Shown here in pieces: positions 58,826 through 64,000 of a stretch of DNA of 64,000 bases. The position numbers and the translations under genes are program-made. Position 1 is the stretch's first letter. Each line of letters starts with the position of its first letter. The DNA lies in assembly GCA_963785075.1 (NCBI GenBank), contig CAWATW010000001.1:62001-126000 (forward strand). Reading direction: 5' to 3'. The stretch comes from JAOUGY01 sp963785075 (GTDB lineage Bacteria > Actinomycetota > Acidimicrobiia > Spongiisociales > ZC4RG35). The notes beneath the pieces were generated by a model, which did not search any database, was not told the origin of the DNA, and saw nothing but the letters and a program-made list of their open reading frames with translations.

Positions 58826-59287
58826 TCATCGGAGCTCCTTGAACAGGTCGAAGGGCTCGCCGCAGCTGGAGCAGACCATCAGGGCCTTGCAGGCGGTCGA
58901 TCCGAACTCTGAGACGGTGCGCGGGTTGCCCATACGGCACCGTGGACAGCGGGCGGCATCCGGCGACGATGGGGGAGCGATGCCCGTGTCCTCCAACTTG
59001 GCTCGGCCCTCGTCGGTCATCCAGTCGGTGGTCCAGGCGGGTGAGTAGGTGACTTCCACCTCCACGTGTCCGGCATCGACCGTCTGCAATGCCCCCCGGA
59101 TGTCCTCGACGATCTGGGTCATGGCGGGGCACCCCGAATAGGTGGGCGTGATCACGACCCGTATCCCGCCGTCGATGGCCTCGACCGAACGGAGAATCCC
59201 CATGTCGGCGATCGTGAGGGTTGGGATCTCCGGGTCTACGACGGTCCGGACGACACGTTGGGCGAGTTCGACGTCGAGGTGGGTCAC
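58826..59287 (-). CDS. paaD: Phenylacetyl-CoA epoxidase accessory protein PaaD
   Basis: A protein of about 153 residues. The N-terminal MIP18/DUF59 domain contains VVDPEIPTLTIADMGIL and TYSGCPAMTQI, and a C-terminal zinc ribbon follows (CPRCRMGN...CKALMVCSSCGEP). PaaD is thought to help mature iron centres of the epoxidase. I chose the GTG at 59287, which overlaps the paaC stop by four bases (GTGA); an ATG at 59320 is also in frame and would add 11 residues. Confidence 0.88.
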   Translation of the reverse strand: MTHLDVELAQRVVRTVVDPEIPTLTIADMGILRSVEAIDGGIRVVITPTYSGCPAMTQIVEDIRGALQTVDAGHVEVEVTYSPAWTTDWMTDEGRAKLEDTGIAPPSSPDAARCPRCRMGNPRTVSEFGSTACKALMVCSSCGEPFDLFKELR

Positions 59288-60087
59288 CACGAAGCTGCCG
59301 GATGGGCTCGGGCGAGCCATTGCATCTCGGCCAACACGTGGCCGAGCGCCTCGGTGTGGAAGCCGGCCCGACCACCGCCGCGCTGGCCGCCGCCGGTGGG
59401 GATGGCGACCGTGGCCTCACGGAGCACCGACTCGACCGTCGAACGCCATGGCGGCTCGAGCTCGGTTGGTCTCGGTCCCCAGCCGCCGGCGGCGGCGATC
59501 TCGTCGACCTCATCGGTCCGGAACATCTCTTCTGTGTACCTCCAGAGCGTGTCGACGGCGGACTGCATCCGCCGGTGCGACTCTTCGGTACCGTCCCCGA
59601 GCCTGATCACCCAGGTGGACGAGTGTCGGAGGTGATAACGCGTTTCCTTCAGTGCCTTTGCGGCGATGCCTGCCAGCGTCGGATCTGACGAGCGGGTCAT
59701 CTCTTCCCACAGCGGCAGTTGGTAGGCGTCCAACAGCAGGGCCCGCGCCATGGTGTGGGCGAAGTCTCCGTTGGGCTGCTCCACGAGGAGGAGGTTGGTG
59801 AACGCCCGCTCGTCTCTGAACATGGCCAGGTCGTTCTCGTTCCGACCCGTTCCTTCCAAGGACGCAGCGTGGGTCAACAAGGCTCTGGCCTGCCCGAGGT
59901 GGTCGAGGCCGATGTTGCCGAGGGCAATGTCTTCCTCCAGCTCCGGCCCTCGGGAGATCCACTCACCGAGGCGCTGGGCGAGTATCAGGTTGTCGTCGGC
60001 GTGTCTGAGGACGTACGCCACGTGGGGGTCGGATGTCGCTGTCGGCGTGCCCTGCGGGGCGGTGGACATCGATCGATCGGCACTCAC
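59284..60087 (-). CDS. paaC: Phenylacetyl-CoA epoxidase structural subunit PaaC
   Basis: A 267-residue ferritin-like subunit that pairs with PaaA. It has HADDNLILAQRLGEWISRGP, NIGLDHLGQARAL and KETRYHLRHSSTWVIRLGDG, all typical of PaaC. PaaC keeps the fold but has a weak or structural metal site. The GTG at 60087 overlaps the paaB stop by four bases; an ATG at 60069 would shorten it by six residues. Confidence 0.9.
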   Translation of the reverse strand: MSADRSMSTAPQGTPTATSDPHVAYVLRHADDNLILAQRLGEWISRGPELEEDIALGNIGLDHLGQARALLTHAASLEGTGRNENDLAMFRDERAFTNLLLVEQPNGDFAHTMARALLLDAYQLPLWEEMTRSSDPTLAGIAAKALKETRYHLRHSSTWVIRLGDGTEESHRRMQSAVDTLWRYTEEMFRTDEVDEIAAAGGWGPRPTELEPPWRSTVESVLREATVAIPTGGGQRGGGRAGFHTEALGHVLAEMQWLARAHPAASW

Positions 60088-60431
60088 ATGTGCCCCACTT
60101 CGTCGGGAATCTCGTAGTACGTGGCGTGGCGATACGGCTTCTCGATGGCCTCGAAGAGCTCTTCGCCGTCGTCGGGATCCGATGCGGTCACTTCGTCCGA
60201 CGGAACGACCCACACGCTGACACCTTCACGGCGCCGGGTGTAGACGTCTCGTGCGTGCTGGAGTGCCGTCTCTGCATCCGGCGCATGGAGACTGCCGGCG
60301 TGGGTGTGTGACATGCCTCGTCGGGCCCTGACGAACACCTCCCACATCGGCCACGCAGCACCATCACCGGATTCGAGGGTGTCTTCCGGGGTCGGATTCT
60401 CTCCTGGAGCGGCGTGCACCTCGTACGGCAT
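60084..60431 (-). CDS. paaB: Phenylacetyl-CoA epoxidase subunit PaaB
   Basis: A 115-residue protein with WEVFVRARRGMSHTHAGSLH, the AxxALQHARDVYTRR helix and VWVVPSDEVTASDP, all characteristic of PaaB. It bridges PaaA/PaaC pairs in the complex. The ATG shares one base with the paaA stop (TGATG). The N-terminus carries about 25 extra acidic residues before the core. Confidence 0.92.
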   Translation of the reverse strand: MPYEVHAAPGENPTPEDTLESGDGAAWPMWEVFVRARRGMSHTHAGSLHAPDAETALQHARDVYTRRREGVSVWVVPSDEVTASDPDDGEELFEAIEKPYRHATYYEIPDEVGHM

Positions 60432-61366
60432 CAGGCGACCTCCCGGCCAGACTGGTGCTTGGCCGCATGGGCGGCCGCCGCCTCCCGGACCCAGGCACCA
60501 CCTTCCCAGTGCTCGACCTTGTGATCGATACGGTCGCGGTTCATCGGTCCGTCCCCTTTGACGACCCTCCAGAACTCGTCCCAGTCGATCGCGCCGAAGT
60601 CGTAGTGAGCCCGATCCTCGTTCCACCCCAGGTCGGGGTCCGGGATGCGCAACCCGAGATACTCCGCCTGGGGGACCGTCATGTCGACGAACTGCTGGCG
60701 CAGCTCGTCGTTCGAGACCCGTTTGATCTTCCATGTCATCGACTGTTCGGTGTGGGTCGATTCCGAGTCGTGAGGCCCGAACATCATGAGTGATGGCCAC
60801 CACCACCGGTCCAGCGCGTCTTGGGCCATGGCCCGTTGCGTCTCCGTGCCCGACGACAGGGTCATCATGATCCGGTATCCCTGACGCTGGTGGAACGACT
60901 CTTCCTTGCAGATTCGCACCATCGCCCGTGCATAGGGCCCATACGAGCACCGTGTCAGCATCACCTGGTTGGTGATGGCGGCACCATCGACCAGCCATCC
61001 GATGGCACCGATGTCCGCCCACGACAGCGTGGGGTAGTTGAAGATCGACGAGTACTTCTGCTTTCCCTGGTGGAGTAGGTCGACCAGCGTGTCCCGGGTC
61101 ACACCGAGCGTCTCTGCGGCCGAGTACAGATAGAGCCCATGTCCCGCCTCATCCTGGACCTTGGCCATCAGGATGGCTTTCCGCTCGAGCGATGGCGCAC
61201 GGGTGATCCAGTTGCCTTCCGGCTGCATCCCGATCACCTCGCTGTGGGCGTGCTGGGCGATCTGTCGGATCAGGGTCGAGCGATACCCGTCAGGCATCCA
61301 ATCGGTCGGTTCGATCTTCTCTTCGGCGTCCACGAGGGCTTGGAAGTGGTTTTCGGGCGTGTCCAT
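60431..61366 (-). CDS. paaA: Phenylacetyl-CoA epoxidase catalytic subunit PaaA
   Basis: A 311-residue di-iron oxygenase subunit. Iron ligands lie in KVQDEAGHGLYLY (ExxH) and CKEESFHQRQGYR, as in other PaaA proteins. The enzyme converts phenylacetyl-CoA to its 1,2-epoxide, the committed step of aerobic phenylacetate breakdown. It is the first gene of paaABCDE-tetR-thioesterase, 11 bases downstream of a perfect palindrome. The later paa genes (paaG, paaZ, paaF, paaH, paaJ, paaK) are not in the window. Confidence 0.95.
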   Translation of the reverse strand: MDTPENHFQALVDAEEKIEPTDWMPDGYRSTLIRQIAQHAHSEVIGMQPEGNWITRAPSLERKAILMAKVQDEAGHGLYLYSAAETLGVTRDTLVDLLHQGKQKYSSIFNYPTLSWADIGAIGWLVDGAAITNQVMLTRCSYGPYARAMVRICKEESFHQRQGYRIMMTLSSGTETQRAMAQDALDRWWWPSLMMFGPHDSESTHTEQSMTWKIKRVSNDELRQQFVDMTVPQAEYLGLRIPDPDLGWNEDRAHYDFGAIDWDEFWRVVKGDGPMNRDRIDHKVEHWEGGAWVREAAAAHAAKHQSGREVA

Positions 61367-61377
61367 GGCGCCAGGCT

Positions 61378-61395
61378 AACGAACGATCGTTCGTT
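61378..61395. promoter_or_regulatory. Perfect 18-bp palindrome, candidate operator of the paa operon
   Basis: AACGAACGATCGTTCGTT is self-complementary over all 18 bases. It lies 11 bases upstream of paaA and 40 bases upstream of the divergent PH-domain gene. Size and form suit a TetR dimer pair; the paa-linked TetR is the obvious binder. Confidence 0.8.
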
Positions 61396-61435
61396 CGGCA
61401 ATGGCTGATCGCAGCTCCCGTCTACGCTCATCGCC

Positions 61436-62041
61436 ATGGCGGAAGTGCACATGCTCGACCCCAAGATCCGTGTGGTCTGGACGGTCGGATCACTCATCCC
61501 GATCGCGGTGCTGGCACTCACATCGGTCGGTCTCGCCGTTGCAGGGATCCCGGAGGCGGCGATCCCGGTCGGGGTGGTCGCCTTGGCGTTCGGCGCGGTG
61601 GCGTTGTGGCTGCCCACGGCACGATGGAAGTCCTGGCTCTATCGGCTGACCGACACCGAGCTCATCATCGCATTCGGAGTGTTGGTGAAGGTCGAGCGCT
61701 GGCTTCCCAGAACCCGGATTCAACACGTCGACATCGTCGGCGGTCCCATCGAGCGGGCGCTTGGGCTCCGGCAGCTCGTCATATACACAGCCGGCACGAG
61801 AGAGGCGGACGTCACGGTCCCCGGGCTTCCGCAGGCGACGGCAGAGTCACTCCGCGACGACCTGCTGTCATGGGTCAGATCCACGCGCCCGGCCGTCGAT
61901 TGCGGTGCCGGCGTGCCCGCGTCTCCGATCGGCAGCGATCCTCCTCGGGACGACGAACGAGCGCCAGGAGGTGGACCGGACGAAGACCAGCCGGAAGAGC
62001 TCGGCGCCGATCCGGATCCGATCGATCCCCGGCTTCCATGA
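61436..62041 (+). CDS. PH-domain membrane protein (YdbS-like)
   Basis: A 201-residue protein with two membrane helices (about 17-35 and 42-58). A bacterial PH domain (bPH2) follows, with YRLTDTELIIAFGVLVKVER, and TRIQHVDIVGGPIERALGL is the conserved repeat-like segment. An acidic disordered tail ends the chain. It pairs with the next gene, which overlaps by four bases, as in ydbS-ydbT. Such pairs affect membrane or export functions whose details are unclear. Confidence 0.87.
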   Translation: MAEVHMLDPKIRVVWTVGSLIPIAVLALTSVGLAVAGIPEAAIPVGVVALAFGAVALWLPTARWKSWLYRLTDTELIIAFGVLVKVERWLPRTRIQHVDIVGGPIERALGLRQLVIYTAGTREADVTVPGLPQATAESLRDDLLSWVRSTRPAVDCGAGVPASPIGSDPPRDDERAPGGGPDEDQPEELGADPDPIDPRLP

Positions 62042-63489
62042 ACGAGCCTCAGCGGCTCCATCCGCTCACGCTTGTGCTCGGTCCGCTTCGAGTCCTACGA
62101 GGCTGGCTCGTCCCGCTCGTCATCGCCTTTGCCATCGGCCGAGGTGGGGGAGTAGAGAGCCTCGCCGACTTCGCCTTCGTGTTCGCGCTCGTCGGGTTCG
62201 GTGTCCTCCGCCAGGTGCTCGAGGTCGTCAGGGTCCGGTGGTGGATGGACGGAGAGGCATTCCAGATGCGGGTGGGGATCCTCCAGCTCGAGTCGCGGTC
62301 GGTTCCGATCGAGCGCATCCAGAATGTCGACATCACCGAGCCACTCATCGCACGATTCCTGGGTCTGGCAGAGGTCAAGATCGAGACGGCAGGTTCCGGT
62401 GGAGGAGACTTGGCCCTCCGTTACATCTCGCTGACCCAGGCCCAGGAGCTCAGAGAGGCCCTGATCGCACGAGCAGGAGTGGCAGGCGGGGGAGAGCAGC
62501 GGGCGGTCGAGACGCTGGTCCAAACCGATCTGGGGGAGTTGTTGATCGCCGGAGCGACCGCCAACCGGATCGGAGCCCTGCTGGTGCTGATGGGGGCGGC
62601 GTGGGGATGGGCGCTCGAGGTGGGCGTCGATCCCCAGGATGCGCTCACCGGTGCCGGCGACGTCGTCGTGGACACGAACCCGGTGGCGCTGGCAGGTCTT
62701 GCGCTGGTGACGATGGTCCTCGTCGGATGGGTCGTGTCGATCGGCGCCACCGTGCTCCGGTACCACGGCTTTCTGCTCACCCAGGACGGCGAGGACCTTC
62801 GGCGGGAGCACGGCCTCCTCAGCCGGTCGTCCGGACTCATCCCACTGAAGCGTGTGCAGGCGGTGCGCATCGAGCGACCCTGGCTGCGGAGGGTCTTCCA
62901 CCGGGCCTCGATCGTGGCCGACACGGCAGGGTCGGTGGCCGCCGCCACGGATACCGGGTCGGGGGTGGTGGCGCCCATCATCGGAGACGGCGCGGTGGCA
63001 CGATTGGCCGAACGCGTGCTGGGCATTCCCATTCCCCCTCCAGAGATGCTCCTCTCGGTCAGCCGGTTGGCCATCCGACGAGGGTTCGTCAGGGTGGCGG
63101 TGCCGATCGGGTTCGCCACGTTGGCGCTGTTGGCCTTCAGGCCCCGGGTGGCCTGGGCGCCGCTGCTGCTTCTCCCGTTGGCGTACGGGTGGGCCTTGCT
63201 TCGCTACCGATCGCTCGCCTATCGAGTCGACGGTCGTCTGGTGATGGCGCAGGCCGGCGTGTTGACTCGTCGACAGTGGTTGGTGCCCACGGCCAAGGTT
63301 CAGTCCACGGTGGTGCGATCCTCGTTGTTCCAGCGAAGACTCGGGTTGGCGACCTTGTCGCTCGACACGGCAGGGCCCGGCACACGAAAGGTGACGGTGA
63401 TCGACCTCCCGGTCGACGACGCACGGTCGATCGCAGCCGACCTCTCGGCGTTGTCTGCTCTCACGGGTCTCGACTCCGACGGTGTGTGA
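62038..63489 (+). CDS. Multi-PH-domain membrane protein (YdbT-like)
   Basis: A 483-residue membrane protein with about six helices and three bPH2 units. They can be traced by SVPIERIQNVDITEPLIARF (first), SGLIPLKRVQAVRIERPWLR (second) and WLVPTAKVQSTVVRSSLFQR (third). It overlaps the YdbS-like gene by four bases (ATGA). The two proteins probably form one membrane complex. Function in bacteria is not established. Confidence 0.87.
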   Translation: MNEPQRLHPLTLVLGPLRVLRGWLVPLVIAFAIGRGGGVESLADFAFVFALVGFGVLRQVLEVVRVRWWMDGEAFQMRVGILQLESRSVPIERIQNVDITEPLIARFLGLAEVKIETAGSGGGDLALRYISLTQAQELREALIARAGVAGGGEQRAVETLVQTDLGELLIAGATANRIGALLVLMGAAWGWALEVGVDPQDALTGAGDVVVDTNPVALAGLALVTMVLVGWVVSIGATVLRYHGFLLTQDGEDLRREHGLLSRSSGLIPLKRVQAVRIERPWLRRVFHRASIVADTAGSVAAATDTGSGVVAPIIGDGAVARLAERVLGIPIPPPEMLLSVSRLAIRRGFVRVAVPIGFATLALLAFRPRVAWAPLLLLPLAYGWALLRYRSLAYRVDGRLVMAQAGVLTRRQWLVPTAKVQSTVVRSSLFQRRLGLATLSLDTAGPGTRKVTVIDLPVDDARSIAADLSALSALTGLDSDGV

Positions 63490-63579
63490 ATCACGGGTCC
63501 CGTGACAGGTCGAGCACCGTGCGACGTGCGTGGGTGGGCGCTCGTTCGGAGCCGAGCCTTCCACGTCACGCGGGTTCTC

Positions 63580-64000
63580 TCACTCGCGTGGCAGTACGAG
63601 TGTGAAGCAGGATCCACCCAGCAGTTGTGAGCGTCGGTACTCCACGTACCCGCCGTGGGCTTTGGCGACGGCGTCGACGACGGCGAGCCCGATTCCGGAG
63701 CCTTGCACCTGGGAGTCGAGGCGATGGGTGCCACGCTCGAAGTGCTCCCAGATCACCTCGCGGTACCGATATGGCACACCGGGACCGTCGTCGTGGACTT
63801 CGATCATCAACAGACGATCGGTCGCCTGAACATCCACGATGCACTGTCCGTTGCCGTACCGGATTGCATTCGACAAGTAGTTGTTGATCGCCTGGCGGAG
63901 CCGATCCGGGTCCGCCATCAAGGACACACCGGTCAGGCCGCGACGTTGAACCGTGCCGGTCTGGAGGTCCGCCGCTGCTGCATCGATCACGTCGTCGAGC
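63580..64000 (-). CDS. Histidine kinase, C-terminal ATPase part (runs off the window)
   Basis: The visible 140 or so residues form a HATPase_c domain: NNYLSNAIRYG (N box), VHDDGPGVPYRYREVIWEHF (G1/F box) and GSGIGLAVVDAVAKAHGGYV (G2). It ends GGSCFTLVLPRE before the stop. The HisKA domain and sensor part lie beyond the right edge. It is the third histidine kinase in the window and is convergent with the PH-domain pair. Confidence 0.87.
   Translation of the reverse strand, partial: LDDVIDAAAADLQTGTVQRRGLTGVSLMADPDRLRQAINNYLSNAIRYGNGQCIVDVQATDRLLMIEVHDDGPGVPYRYREVIWEHFERGTHRLDSQVQGSGIGLAVVDAVAKAHGGYVEYRRSQLLGGSCFTLVLPRE

Noticed and set aside
61606..63489. A 627-codon open frame joining the two PH-domain genes
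   Set aside because: Its first part is the first PH gene read out of frame with an Arg-rich product. The second gene has its own ATG at 62038 in a 4-base overlap.
1..64000. tRNA, rRNA, CRISPR arrays, insertion sequences, prophage or att sites
   Set aside because: No cloverleaf-like segment with a T-loop consensus, no regularly spaced repeats of 25-40 bases, no transposase or integrase motif, and no phage genes were seen in any intergenic stretch.

Overview
The window is GC-rich and almost fully packed with genes on both strands. GTG starts are frequent and many genes join by 1- or 4-base stop/start overlaps. Together with a PAC2-family protein, two BetI-like TetR regulators and an ArfA-like OmpA protein, this points to a high-GC Gram-positive bacterium of the phylum Actinomycetota. 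The class Acidimicrobiia is a guess; no rRNA gene or other decisive marker is present. No tRNA, CRISPR array, prophage or insertion sequence was seen, and no gene-free stretch exceeds about 300 bases.

1-19.4 kb is a catabolic island. It holds a split spermidine/putrescine-type ABC transporter (binding protein and two permeases on +, ATPase on -), an ADP-forming acyl-CoA synthetase, a class III aminotransferase, a Rieske oxygenase, an acyl-CoA dehydrogenase, a frameshifted zinc alcohol dehydrogenase, and an operon of GcvT-like protein, FAD oxidoreductase and aldehyde dehydrogenase. Two BetI-like TetR genes lie in it. Four copies of one inverted repeat (yTGAAC-N4-GTTCAr and close variants) sit in front of six of these transcription units or genes, and three overlap a -10 box in the same register. 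I read this as one TetR regulon for uptake and oxidation of a nitrogenous, probably N-methylated or polyamine-like, compound.

19.5-31 kb carries an OmpA-like protein with a branched-chain-type binding lipoprotein, xylulokinase preceded by an undescribed 35-residue ORF, a hydrolase-cyclase fusion, an SRPBCC/SDR pair, Dps, and a disulfide oxidoreductase of lipoamide dehydrogenase type. 31-38.6 kb has stress and envelope genes, a CPA-type antiporter with a tiny downstream gene, an MFS exporter, a CHASE-type histidine kinase and a methyltransferase. 39-45 kb is a complete dipeptide/oligopeptide ABC operon. 45-46 kb is an operon of an RRM protein, an IF-1 paralogue and a conserved protein. 46-53.5 kb includes a GH1 glycosidase, the kbl-tdh threonine pathway, an FAD amine oxidase, a PAC2 protein and small secreted proteins. 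53.6-56.7 kb is a large subtilisin-like protease. 56.7-61.4 kb is the phenylacetyl-CoA epoxidase operon paaABCDE with its own TetR and a thioesterase, under a perfect 18-bp palindrome. 61.4-64 kb has two PH-domain membrane proteins and the end of a histidine kinase.

Two features run through the whole window. Several conserved genes carry single-base frameshifts, mostly +1 in G/C runs, which look more like sequencing indels than decay. Short arrays of 7-base tandem repeats lie in at least four intergenic spacers.
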